Part shown: positions 52,010-60,404 of the stretch, piece by piece
How positions within the stretch are numbered: the stretch's first letter is position 1
Layout: each line of letters opens with the position of its first letter
Origin: Sulfurovum sp.
GTDB lineage: Bacteria; Campylobacterota; Campylobacteria; Campylobacterales; Sulfurovaceae
Direction of reading: 5' to 3'
DNA: 64,000 bases
Assembly: GCA_027063305.1 (NCBI GenBank)
Contig: JAMORY010000027.1
Coordinates: 62,001 to 126,000, forward strand
Notes under the pieces: generated by a model
Told to the model about the DNA's origin: nothing
The model's input: the letters and a program-made list of their open reading frames with translations, nothing else
Databases searched by the model: none
Translations under genes and position numbers: made by a program

Positions 52010-52795
52010 TTGGAACACTTTATTTGGAATGTCGATCCGGTACTGCTACACTTAGGACCTCTTCAGCTCCGCTGGTACGGACTGCTCTTTGTCGGTTCAT
52101 TCTTCCTGGGACTCTATATCCTACAATGGATCTTCAAACGTGAAAGCAGAGATCCTGTCATACTTGACAGCCTGCTCATCTATGTCATGGTCGGTGCGGT
52201 CGTGGGTGCAAGACTCATGCACTGTCTTGCTTACGAACCTGACTTCTACCTCTCCCACCCGCTTGAGATACTCAAAGTATGGAAAGGCGGACTTGCCAGC
52301 CACGGCGGGATGCTCGGTGTCCTCTTCGCCCTGTGGCTCTTTGCCAAAAAGTACAACGAGAACTACCTCTGGCTCATCAGCCGTGTGACCATCCCCGGTG
52401 CGCTGACTGCGGCATTCGTACGCTTTGGAAACCTCTTTAACTCCGAAATCTTAGGACTACCCACTGACAAACCATGGGCGATCATCTTCGAACGCGTCGA
52501 CATGCTCCCCCGCCACCCCGTCCAACTCTACGAAGCCTTCGCCTACCTGACCCTGCTTGCCATCTTGCTGGTAGTCTACAAAAGAGTCAGCTTCAGCGTC
52601 TCTACTAAAATCCTGCCTCCACTCTTTCTAACCTATATGTTCACCGTCAGGTTCTTTTTGGAGTACACCAAGACAAAACAGGCAGACTACACATGGGACT
52701 TGCCACTGACCACCGGACAGGCGTTGAGTTTGCCGTTTATTGTGATTGGCGTTATTTGGTTTATGATCGCATTAAAACAGATACGCAGAGGGTAA
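52010..52795 (+). CDS. lgt: Prolipoprotein diacylglyceryl transferase
   Basis: First enzyme of lipoprotein maturation, in the inner membrane. 261 residues with seven hydrophobic segments and the signature block VGARLMHCLAYEPDFYLSHPLEILKVWKGGLASHGGMLGVL followed by RFGNLFNSEILGLPTD and RHPVQLYEAF. The start is a TTG at 52010 preceded by AAAAGGT; the neighbouring ATG is out of frame. Pairs in pathway with lnt at 4819. Confidence 0.94.
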   Translation: MEHFIWNVDPVLLHLGPLQLRWYGLLFVGSFFLGLYILQWIFKRESRDPVILDSLLIYVMVGAVVGARLMHCLAYEPDFYLSHPLEILKVWKGGLASHGGMLGVLFALWLFAKKYNENYLWLISRVTIPGALTAAFVRFGNLFNSEILGLPTDKPWAIIFERVDMLPRHPVQLYEAFAYLTLLAILLVVYKRVSFSVSTKILPPLFLTYMFTVRFFLEYTKTKQADYTWDLPLTTGQALSLPFIVIGVIWFMIALKQIRRG

Positions 52796-52827
52796 AATGC
52801 ATTTATTCTCCCATCATATTTTTCATT

Positions 52828-52849
52828 GGTGGGCAATTGCCCACCCTAC
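52828..52849 (-). repeat. REP-like element: GTAG plus 18-bp palindrome
   Basis: On the minus strand GTAG (52849-52846) then GGTGGGCAATTGCCCACC (52845-52828), the same palindrome core as at 1755-1770. Confidence 0.65.
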
Positions 52850-52856
52850 AAGAAAC

Positions 52857-52915
52857 AAAAGCTTTTTTGAAAAAAAAGCATACAATCACTCCTCACTCCT
52901 CACTCCTCACTCCTC
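52857..52915. repeat. Hairpin plus four perfect heptamers (composite repeat H)
   Basis: GCTTTTTT/AAAAAAGC hairpin (52861-52879), ATACAATC box, then four identical ACTCCTC units (52888-52915), directly upstream of the ribosome binding site of the activase gene. Confidence 0.8.
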
Positions 52916-52939
52916 ATTTACATCAAAAGGAGACTTTTG

Positions 52940-55900
52940 ATGTACTCCCTTGGCATCGACATCGGCTCCACCACCGTCAAATATGTCCTCTGTGACAGCC
53001 ACTTCCACATCATCGCCAAAGCCTACACCCCGCACGACACCAAACAAGCCCCAACGCTTCTCAAGCTTTTAGAAGAACTCTCTCAAACCCACAAAGAGGC
53101 GTATGGAAAAATTGACAAAGTCTACATTACCGGTTCGGGTGCCAGCCGCATCGCACCTACCATTAACGCCCGTTTTGTTCAGGAGGTCAATGCCGTCGTC
53201 CTTGCCGTAGAGCATCTGCATCCTGATGTGCGTTCGGTCGTAGAGCTTGGCGGGCAGGATGCGAAGATCATCCACTTTAAAGAGGCTGAAGACGGTACCA
53301 AGAGTGTCCAGACCTCTATGAATGACAAGTGTGCCTCAGGAACGGGTGCGACCATTGAGAAGTGTACTATGAAGGTGGGTATGGAGAAGGAAGAGACTGC
53401 CAAACTCAACTTCAGCGCCGAGAAACTCCACCATGTCGCCGCCAAGTGCGGTGTCTTTGCCGAAACGGACATTGTCAACCTTGTCAAGACCTCCGTACCC
53501 AGCGATGAGATCATGAACTCCCTTGCCGATGCCATCGTCATGCAGAACCTCACCGTACTTACACGTGGTAATACCCTCATGCCAAAAGTATTGCTGCTTG
53601 GCGGCCCTAACACCTACCTGCCTTTTTTACAGCAGTGCTGGCGTATGCGCATCAGCGAGCTGTGGGATGAGCGGGGTATCGACTATGACAAAGAGAAGTT
53701 GGACGAACTCATCATCGTCCCCGACAACGCCCAATACTACGCGGCGCTTGGCGCGGTCATCTTCGGTGAGGGGGAAGCCAACCACAACAAATCGTTTACC
53801 GGGCTCATCGCACTCAAGACTCTTGTTGACACCGGAAGTGTAAACAGCAATGACAATGTTGACACACCATTGGTTAAAAGCCCCAAGGAGCTTGAAGCCT
53901 TTAAACGAAACTACACCATCAAACCCTTTGTTCCACCGGTGTTAACCCAAAAAACCACATGCTTTTTAGGCATTGACGGCGGGTCAACCTCCTCTAAAGC
54001 GGTGCTGGTGGACGAGTCGGGCGAACTGCTGCTGAAGGTCTACCAACTCTCCAAAGGAAACCCCATCGCCGATACAGTCGAGCTGTTGGAGAAGCTCAAA
54101 GCGCAAGACCCCAATGGCTACTATGACATCAAAGGACTGGGAGTAACAGGGTATGCCGCCGATGTGCTTGAAGGCGCACTCAAAGCCGATGCCAACATCA
54201 TCGAGACCATCGCCCATATGAAGTCGGCACAAAAGGCGTGCGGAGAGAGCATCAATGTCATCTGCGATATTGGCGGGCAGGATATCAAGGTTCTTTTCAT
54301 GGAGAACGGGATGATGAAGAACTTCCGCCTCTCCAACCAGTGCAGCGCGGGTAACGGAACGCTGCTGCAAAGTATGGCTAAGCAGTTCGGTGTGCCTGTC
54401 GAGGAGTTTGCCGATGTGGCATTCGCCGCCAAACAGGCACCCCGTTTCAACTACGGTTGCGCAGTCTTTCTTGACACCGACCGTGTCAACTTCCAAAAAG
54501 AGGGCTTTGCCAAAGAGGAGCTCTTTGCAGGCATCACCAAAGTACTGCCTAAAAATGTCTGGCAGTATGTGGTACAAGCGCCCAACTTGGCAATGTTCGG
54601 TAAACACTTTGTCCTGCAAGGAGGCACCCAGTACAACCAAGCCGCACTCAAAGCGCAGGTAGACTACATCAAATCCCAAGTACCCGATGCCAAGGTCGAT
54701 GTGCATCCGCATCCGGGAGAAGCAGGTGCCATCGGTGCGGCACTGGAAGCGTTGAGAGTTGTGCAAGAGAGAGGCTACGCTACCTTTGTAGGGCTTGAAG
54801 AGGCGTTGCAGATGACCTACACCTCCCGAACCGACGAGTCTACCCGCTGCCACTTCTGCTCTATCAACTGTTCGCGCACCTTCATCGACACCCAGACCCC
54901 ATCGGGCAATACCGCCCGTTACATCGCGGGGTTTGCCTGTGAGGATGGTACGGTCGAGTCGGTCGAGGCGTTGCGAAAACTCAGGGATGAGCGCGCATCG
55001 CTTCAAGAGAGCGTGCCTAACCTTGTCAAAAAGGAAGCGAATAAACTCTTTGCCCCACTCTACACCCCTGCTCCTAAACCAAGTGCCGATACCCTCGTAA
55101 CCCAACAGCAGGTAAAAGTAACACTTGGTGGCTGGGGGCCGACCCTGCGCAAAAAGATCACCCGTCCCTTTATGCTTAGTACACAATCAGATGTCGCCTA
55201 CCGAAAATCCCTTAAGATCGCTATCCCCAAAGTGCTCAATGTCTATTCACTCGCCCCTTTTCTTCGTACCTACCTTGAAGCGTTGGACATTGAAAAGCAC
55301 AACATCCTCTTCTCCACCTTCTCCAATGAAGATATGTACTTAGAGGGTGCCAAGTACGGTTCGGTTGACAGCTGCTACCCTGCCAAGGTGGCACAGTCAC
55401 ACATCTACCAGCTTCTCTTTGCCAAAAAGTACGCCAAAAAAGGCATTGACTACCTCTGGTTCCCTGCTGTTACCCATCTTCCGGGTTACGTTACACATTC
55501 GATGGGACAGACCTCCTGTCCTATTGTCTCGGGTACGCCAAAAGTAGTCTACGCCGCTTTTACCAAAGAGAAAGACCTCTTTAAAGAGCGAAACATTCGC
55601 TATGTCGATGATGCGCTCGATTTTGACAACAAAGCCCTGCTCAAAGAGCAGCTCTTTGAAGTATGGGGAGAGAAACTGCGCATCACCAAAGATGAGAGCG
55701 ACTGGGCGTGTGAAGAGGGATGGAAAGCATTGCAGTTTCAAGATGATGCCATCATGCAGGAGGGGCGTGCCATCCTCGATGAAGCCGAAGCCAAGGACGA
55801 AGTGGTCATCTTGCTGCTGGGTCGCCCCTACCACTCCGACCCCGGGCTCAACCATGAAGTGCTTGATGAGTTCCAGTCTTTAGGCTTTAAAACCCTCTCG

Positions 55901-56293
55901 ATGCGTGCCATCCCCAAAGATAGCGACTATCAGATGCGCTTTTTCGGTGACGATGTCAAAGCGGGCATCATCGCCGACCCATTCGACATCCGTGATGTCT
56001 GGAAAGAGAACTTCTCGACCAACTCCGCCCAAAAGGTCTGGGCAGCCAAGTTCGCCGCCCGCCACCCCAATGTCGCCGTACTCGATCTCAGCTCCTTCAA
56101 ATGCGGTCACGACGCCCCCACCTACGCCATCATCGACAAAATCCTCGGCGCCTCCCGCACACCACACCTGACACTGCACGACATCGATGCCAACAAACCG
56201 GGTGGGTCGATCAAGATACGGGTGAAAACCTTTGCGTATACGTTGGAGCAGTACAAGAAGCAGGTAGCAAAAATAGAGGAGACCGTTCTATGA
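52940..56293 (+). CDS. Giant twin-ASKHA CoA-dehydratase-type activase (BadF/BcrA family with DUF2229)
   Basis: A 1117-residue fused protein. Residues about 1-285 and 345-625 are two ASKHA ATPase domains of the 2-hydroxyacyl-CoA dehydratase activator type (GIDIGSTTVK and GIDGGSTSSKAVL phosphate loops). Each keeps the two cluster cysteines: C131 (NDKCASGTG) and C170 (AKCGVFAETD), C468 (NQCSAGNG) and C507 (NYGCAVF), so one chain could hold the bridging [4Fe-4S] cluster of the usual homodimer. A C637-x2-C640-x3-C644 cluster follows, then a DUF2229-like region (KIAIPKVLNVYSLAPFLRTYLEAL). ATG at 52940 is chosen with AAAAGGAG seven bases upstream. It probably drives ATP-dependent electron transfer to the protein at 56421. 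Confidence 0.85.
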   Translation: MYSLGIDIGSTTVKYVLCDSHFHIIAKAYTPHDTKQAPTLLKLLEELSQTHKEAYGKIDKVYITGSGASRIAPTINARFVQEVNAVVLAVEHLHPDVRSVVELGGQDAKIIHFKEAEDGTKSVQTSMNDKCASGTGATIEKCTMKVGMEKEETAKLNFSAEKLHHVAAKCGVFAETDIVNLVKTSVPSDEIMNSLADAIVMQNLTVLTRGNTLMPKVLLLGGPNTYLPFLQQCWRMRISELWDERGIDYDKEKLDELIIVPDNAQYYAALGAVIFGEGEANHNKSFTGLIALKTLVDTGSVNSNDNVDTPLVKSPKELEAFKRNYTIKPFVPPVLTQKTTCFLGIDGGSTSSKAVLVDESGELLLKVYQLSKGNPIADTVELLEKLKAQDPNGYYDIKGLGVTGYAADVLEGALKADANIIETIAHMKSAQKACGESINVICDIGGQDIKVLFMENGMMKNFRLSNQCSAGNGTLLQSMAKQFGVPVEEFADVAFAAKQAPRFNYGCAVFLDTDRVNFQKEGFAKEELFAGITKVLPKNVWQYVVQAPNLAMFGKHFVLQGGTQYNQAALKAQVDYIKSQVPDAKVDVHPHPGEAGAIGAALEALRVVQERGYATFVGLEEALQMTYTSRTDESTRCHFCSINCSRTFIDTQTPSGNTARYIAGFACEDGTVESVEALRKLRDERASLQESVPNLVKKEANKLFAPLYTPAPKPSADTLVTQQQVKVTLGGWGPTLRKKITRPFMLSTQSDVAYRKSLKIAIPKVLNVYSLAPFLRTYLEALDIEKHNILFSTFSNEDMYLEGAKYGSVDSCYPAKVAQSHIYQLLFAKKYAKKGIDYLWFPAVTHLPGYVTHSMGQTSCPIVSGTPKVVYAAFTKEKDLFKERNIRYVDDALDFDNKALLKEQLFEVWGEKLRITKDESDWACEEGWKALQFQDDAIMQEGRAILDEAEAKDEVVILLLGRPYHSDPGLNHEVLDEFQSLGFKTLSMRAIPKDSDYQMRFFGDDVKAGIIADPFDIRDVWKENFSTNSAQKVWAAKFAARHPNVAVLDLSSFKCGHDAPTYAIIDKILGASRTPHLTLHDIDANKPGGSIKIRVKTFAYTLEQYKKQVAKIEETVL

Positions 56294-56308
56294 AACCAAT
56301 AAATAAAA

Positions 56309-56417
56309 GCATTGCAAAGCAATGCATACCAACACTCTTTACCCCAAGGGCACTTGTCCCTTCGGTCGGGCGCACTATTCACTATTCACTATTCACTAAA
56401 ACTCCTGCCGGAGTTTT
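56309..56417. repeat. Composite repeat with three hairpins (I) upstream of the dehydratase-like gene
   Basis: Hairpin GCATTGC-AAA-GCAATGC (56309-56325), box ATACCAACA, an AAGGG/CCCTT hairpin (56346-56362), three perfect ACTATTC heptamers (56374-56394), and hairpin AAAACTCC-TGCC-GGAGTTTT (56398-56417). The last one contains the GGAG ribosome binding site, four bases from it to the gene's ATG region. Confidence 0.8.
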
Positions 56418-56420
56418 ACC

Positions 56421-57938
56421 ATGAGCCTCAACTGCAGCACAGTAAAAATAACCGAAAAAAACGGTGACCTAACCTTCCTCAACCAAGCCCCAAGCCAATG
56501 GAAAGAAGCCCCCGATACCCCCATAAACTACGCTCCCAAAGAGGAGACCGTCTTCCTCTCAGGCGGGCTGACGCTGCTTCAGGACAAGCTCATTGAAGCC
56601 GCTCTCAACTCACTGGGCATCCGCTTTATCGCCCTGCCAAACCCCGATTTCAAGTCGTTTCAGACAGGCAAGGCGTTCGGGAACCGTGGGCAGTGCAACC
56701 CCACCTACTTTACAGTGGGCAACCTGGTCAAGTACCTACAACATCTACGTGACGAACAAGGGCTAAGTAGCGAAGAGATCGTACGAAAGTATGCCTACAT
56801 CACCGCCGGCGGATGCGGGCCTTGTCGTTTTGGGATGTACATTACCGAGTATAAAAAAGCGCTACGCGACGCAGGATTTGAGGGCTTCAGGCTTACCTCA
56901 TTCGACCATGAAAAGGGCATCTTTCAAGGAGAGGAACTGGAAGAACAACTACTTGACTACACACCCAAGTTCTTTGTCACCCTCATCAAAGCGGTCATCA
57001 TCGGTGACATCATCAATATGCTCGGCTACAAGATGCGCCCATACGAAGTGGAAGCAGGCAGTACTGACGTAGCGTTGGCAGTGTGTAAAGAGATCGTAGC
57101 TGAGGCGTTCTTGAACCGTAGCTCACTCATCAAAGCGCTTTGGAAGTGCCGTGGTGAACTTGGCAAAGTCAAACTCAACCGCCTGCAACCCAAACCCAAA
57201 GTGATGGTCATGGGGGAGTTCTGGGCGGCGATGACCGAGGGTGACGGCAACTACAACCTCTACCGATTTTTGGAAGCCGAGGGTGCCGAGTGCATTCCCC
57301 AACCCATCCTCAACCGTCTGATGCTAAGCATCTGGGAAGCGGAACAGGCGCTTAAGAACAAAGAGCGAACTGCCCATGAAGGTGAAAAGGCCGTCGACTT
57401 CTCCCATGCCAAGAGCCGTCTGCTCATTCGTACCGCCAAAGCGGCGGTCAAGACCCACTTTGCGCTTTATGCCAAAGCCATCGGACTCCATGACTATGAG
57501 GTGCCTAATATGGAAAAACTTGCCGACCTTGCCAAGGACTACTACACCCTTGAGTGCAGCGGCGGAGAGGGGCACTTGGAGGTCGCACACCTCATCGAAG
57601 CGGTCAAACACAACCTTGCGCATCTGATCATCTCGGTCAAGCCGTTTGGGTGTATGCCAAGTTCGGCAGTCAGTGACGGGGTACAGTCACTAGTGACGGC
57701 ACACTACCCCCAAGCAAACTTTCTGAGCATCGAAACCTCGGGTGAAGGGGCGGCAAACTTCTACTCCCGTGTGCAAATGGCGCTTTTTAAGGCAAAACAG
57801 GCAGCCAAAGAGGAGTGGGAGGCATTGGAGAAACCGGAATACATTCCGGAAAAAGTACACAATTACCTCTTTCAACCCAAAAATGAGAAGATAGGAAGCG
57901 CGGCACGTCTTCTTGCGGCAATTGAGCAAAGAATATAG
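56421..57938 (+). CDS. 2-hydroxyacyl-CoA dehydratase-like iron-sulfur protein (partner of the activase)
   Basis: A 505-residue cytoplasmic protein of the HgdB/DUF2229-related class. Cysteines likely to bind clusters are C92 (GQCNP), C132 and C135 (GGCGPCRFG), C379 (ECSGGEGH) and C411 (FGCMPSS). The pairing with a twin-ASKHA activase suggests an ATP-driven reductase or dehydratase; the substrate is unknown and need not be a CoA ester. It follows the activase by 127 bases filled with a repeat element. ATG at 56421 with GGAG at 56410-56413. Confidence 0.8.
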   Translation: MSLNCSTVKITEKNGDLTFLNQAPSQWKEAPDTPINYAPKEETVFLSGGLTLLQDKLIEAALNSLGIRFIALPNPDFKSFQTGKAFGNRGQCNPTYFTVGNLVKYLQHLRDEQGLSSEEIVRKYAYITAGGCGPCRFGMYITEYKKALRDAGFEGFRLTSFDHEKGIFQGEELEEQLLDYTPKFFVTLIKAVIIGDIINMLGYKMRPYEVEAGSTDVALAVCKEIVAEAFLNRSSLIKALWKCRGELGKVKLNRLQPKPKVMVMGEFWAAMTEGDGNYNLYRFLEAEGAECIPQPILNRLMLSIWEAEQALKNKERTAHEGEKAVDFSHAKSRLLIRTAKAAVKTHFALYAKAIGLHDYEVPNMEKLADLAKDYYTLECSGGEGHLEVAHLIEAVKHNLAHLIISVKPFGCMPSSAVSDGVQSLVTAHYPQANFLSIETSGEGAANFYSRVQMALFKAKQAAKEEWEALEKPEYIPEKVHNYLFQPKNEKIGSAARLLAAIEQRI

Positions 57939-57960
57939 TTTCTCTTAAATAAAACTACTC

Positions 57961-57966
57961 TATAAT
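57961..57966 (+). promoter_or_regulatory. Candidate promoter -10 of the diguanylate cyclase gene
   Basis: Perfect TATAAT 33 bases before the ATG at 57999; no good -35. GGAGGAG at 57984-57990 is the ribosome binding site. Confidence 0.45.
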
Positions 57967-57998
57967 AGACTCCTAACAGGGTCGGAGGAGCAAGGTCA

Positions 57999-58949
57999 AT
58001 GGTATCGGAAACATCTTTATGCGCAGTGGTGATCGTACTCTTATGTCTGGTCATCATCTTCTTGCTAAAACGTAACAATTTCGACAGCTATCTTCGAAAA
58101 TTCATCGAGTATAACAGTAATATCACCGTTGTCACCGATACAACCGATATTCTGATGGTCAACAGTGCCGGGCTACACTATTTTGGCTTTCCTACAGTAG
58201 AAGCACTCAAAAAAAAGACCAAGTTCCTAAGCAAGCTCTTTACCGAAGTTACCAACGATGATATCAAACATGTACAGAGCATCAACTGGGTAACAAAAGT
58301 TCCCAAACGCCAGCACATCACTGTGCAGATGCAAAGCGGTACATTTAAGCAAACCTTCTCCATGCAAGTGAGCAAGATCAATGACAAGCGATATATGGTC
58401 ACGTTCCACAACATCTCCAAGGTCATTGCCGAGAAAAAGGCCATCACACAAGTAGCGGAAAAAGATGAGCTTACACAGATCTATAATCGTGCCAAGTTCA
58501 ATACCGTTCTAAATGATGCTATCCGCACCACACAGGTTTACGACAAGACCTTCTCCGTGATCCTTTTTGATATTGACCACTTCAAGCGGGTCAACGATAC
58601 CTACGGACATGATGTGGGAGACAAGGTTCTCATTCAGGTCTCTGCACTGGTGAAGAACATGCTACACGGCTATGATACTTTTGCACGTTGGGGTGGAGAG
58701 GAGTTTGTGATCTTGGCAGAATCTACCAACGAGAATGAGGCACATATGCTTGCCAACCGTATTAGAGAGGCTATAGAGCACTTCCCTTTTGAGATCGTCA
58801 AGCAGATCACCTGTAGCTTCGGGGTTTCACAGTACACCAAAGAGAAAAATGCGGAAACCCTTCTCAAGGCGGCAGATGATGCGCTCTACCGCGCCAAAGA
58901 GAGCGGTAGGAACACCGTCTGCATCTCATCAGATAAAACTTCATTATAA
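57999..58949 (+). CDS. Diguanylate cyclase with PAS domain
   Basis: A 316-residue membrane-anchored signalling protein. One membrane segment at about residues 8-24, a PAS-like sensor domain at about 30-140 (FIEYNSNITVVTDTTDILMVNSAGLHYFGF), and a GGDEF domain at about 155-312 with active motif RWGGEEFVIL and IDHFKRVNDTYGHDVGD. It should make c-di-GMP. The inhibitory RxxD site is not conserved (HGYD in its place). Convergent with cmoM, overlapping by six bases. Confidence 0.9.
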   Translation: MVSETSLCAVVIVLLCLVIIFLLKRNNFDSYLRKFIEYNSNITVVTDTTDILMVNSAGLHYFGFPTVEALKKKTKFLSKLFTEVTNDDIKHVQSINWVTKVPKRQHITVQMQSGTFKQTFSMQVSKINDKRYMVTFHNISKVIAEKKAITQVAEKDELTQIYNRAKFNTVLNDAIRTTQVYDKTFSVILFDIDHFKRVNDTYGHDVGDKVLIQVSALVKNMLHGYDTFARWGGEEFVILAESTNENEAHMLANRIREAIEHFPFEIVKQITCSFGVSQYTKEKNAETLLKAADDALYRAKESGRNTVCISSDKTSL

Positions 58950-59741
58950 ACCTTCTACCCCTATACGCTTCTGAGCCAAAATATGAATATAGCGCGCCAT
59001 ATTACGGAAGGTCGGTTGTCGGCAGTAGCGATACTCCATCGCAAGCAGCGCTTCGGTATCGGTATGTGCCAAAGCCTCTTTATTCATATAGTCATGAAAT
59101 ACCCGAATACCCGTCTGTACCTCCACACGATAACCGTGCGACTCCAGCCACGCTATGATGGTCTCGGGCTTTTGCGGATGGGGAGGGGTCAACTTGCTGC
59201 CCCGCCCGTACCATTTGTCATCAAGGATCGTACGCAAACGCCAATCTCCCTGAATGGCACTTCGAAAGACAAAAGAGTGCTGGTTGAAAAAGAGTAAAGA
59301 GAGGTATCCCTCAGGTTTGACCCTCTCAGAGATGATCTCCAGCGTCCCCAGCGGATCGGCAAGCCATTCGATCACCGCATGAAAAAGTACCAGATCTTGA
59401 GCTAAAAGCCCCTGCGCCACCTCTTGTGCAGATGCTTTGTGAAAAACAGCATCGCAACCTGCTTCTTCAAATGCTGCTTTTGCCTTTTGCAGCATCCTAT
59501 AGGAGATATCGTTACATGTTACTTTATGCCCCTTTTGAGCAAACCAGAGTGCCATCTGTCCCAACCCGCACCCGGCATCCCATACCGCCAACGGTGGTTG
59601 CTCATAAAGTTTCTGCAGATCCTCTTTTAGCAGCTTCAAACGCCACTCCCCTTTAAGCGTCCCATAAATAGAACGCTCGAACTTCTCCGCCATCACATCA
59701 AAATTATAGTCATACTTTCCACGCTCTTTTACTTTTGCCAT
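58944..59741 (-). CDS. cmoM: tRNA 5-carboxymethoxyuridine methyltransferase CmoM
   Basis: SAM methyltransferase that methylates cmo5U34 of tRNAs. 265 residues: YDYNFDVMAEKFERSIYGTLKGEWRL at the N terminus, SAM loop VWDAGCGLGQMALWFAQKGH, LVLFHAVIEWLADP, and the CmoM-specific C-terminal blocks TGIRVFHDYM, MEYRYCRQPTF and ARYIHI. It overlaps modC by 13 bases, so it is probably the last gene of the porin-mod unit. Confidence 0.9.
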   Translation of the reverse strand: MAKVKERGKYDYNFDVMAEKFERSIYGTLKGEWRLKLLKEDLQKLYEQPPLAVWDAGCGLGQMALWFAQKGHKVTCNDISYRMLQKAKAAFEEAGCDAVFHKASAQEVAQGLLAQDLVLFHAVIEWLADPLGTLEIISERVKPEGYLSLLFFNQHSFVFRSAIQGDWRLRTILDDKWYGRGSKLTPPHPQKPETIIAWLESHGYRVEVQTGIRVFHDYMNKEALAHTDTEALLAMEYRYCRQPTFRNMARYIHILAQKRIGVEGL

Positions 59742-60403
59742 ATACCATGCTCCACACTATCAAGTATCTTTAGCGGATACTCTTTCATCGTTGCATCTTC
59801 TACGAACCAAAGCCTGTTGGCAAGACGCTTCGCTTCGGCAATATCATGGCTGACCATGAGGGTCGTCATCCCGAAATGTTGGTGAAGCATCATGATCTGC
59901 TCACCGAGTTTATGGCGCATACGCGGATCGAGACTGCTAAAGGGCTCATCCATCAAAAGGAGTTTGGGACGGCGCATCAGTGCCCGTGCCAATGCCACAC
60001 GCTGTTTCTGCCCACCGCTAAGAAGCGTCACGTTACGCTCGGCAAGTCCCGAGATCTCCATCATCTCCATTAGACTCTGAGCAAGACTGTTGTCACTATT
60101 GACAAAAAGCAGATTCTCTTTAACGCTCATATTGTCAAAAAGTGCATAGTCTTGAAAGACAAATCCGACATTCCGCTTTTGCGGAGGAAGTTGGAAGCGC
60201 CCATCCTGCCACACCTCACCATCGACATCAATAGACCCTATAGAGGGTTCAAGTCCGGCTAGCATACGTAGAAAAGTACTCTTTCCTGCACCACTCTCTC
60301 CCATAATGACAACAAAATCACCCTTATTGACAGTAACATTGACACAAAGTGTCACCTCCCCTTCACTGCCAAAGAGTTTTTTCTTAAGGTCTACATCTAC
60401 CAT
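59729..60403 (-). CDS. modC: Molybdate ABC transporter ATP-binding protein, short form
   Basis: ABC ATPase of 224 residues: Walker A GESGAGKSTF, Q-loop VFQDYALF, signature LLSGGQKQRVALARAL, Walker B LLLMDEPFSSLD and switch His in VSHDIAEAKR. The C-terminal Mop (TOBE) domain of standard ModC (about 350 residues) is absent. The assignment to molybdate relies on modB and modA next to it. Confidence 0.88.
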   Translation of the reverse strand: MVDVDLKKKLFGSEGEVTLCVNVTVNKGDFVVIMGESGAGKSTFLRMLAGLEPSIGSIDVDGEVWQDGRFQLPPQKRNVGFVFQDYALFDNMSVKENLLFVNSDNSLAQSLMEMMEISGLAERNVTLLSGGQKQRVALARALMRRPKLLLMDEPFSSLDPRMRHKLGEQIMMLHQHFGMTTLMVSHDIAEAKRLANRLWFVEDATMKEYPLKILDSVEHGIWQK

Positions 60404-60404
60404 C

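Noticed and set aside
52888-52915. CRISPR-like array
   Set aside because: Units are seven bases with no spacers; there are no cas genes.
53984-55186. 400-codon open frame on the minus strand opposite the activase gene
   Set aside because: Shadow of the GC-richer coding strand; the activase on the other strand has unmistakable ASKHA motifs across the same span.
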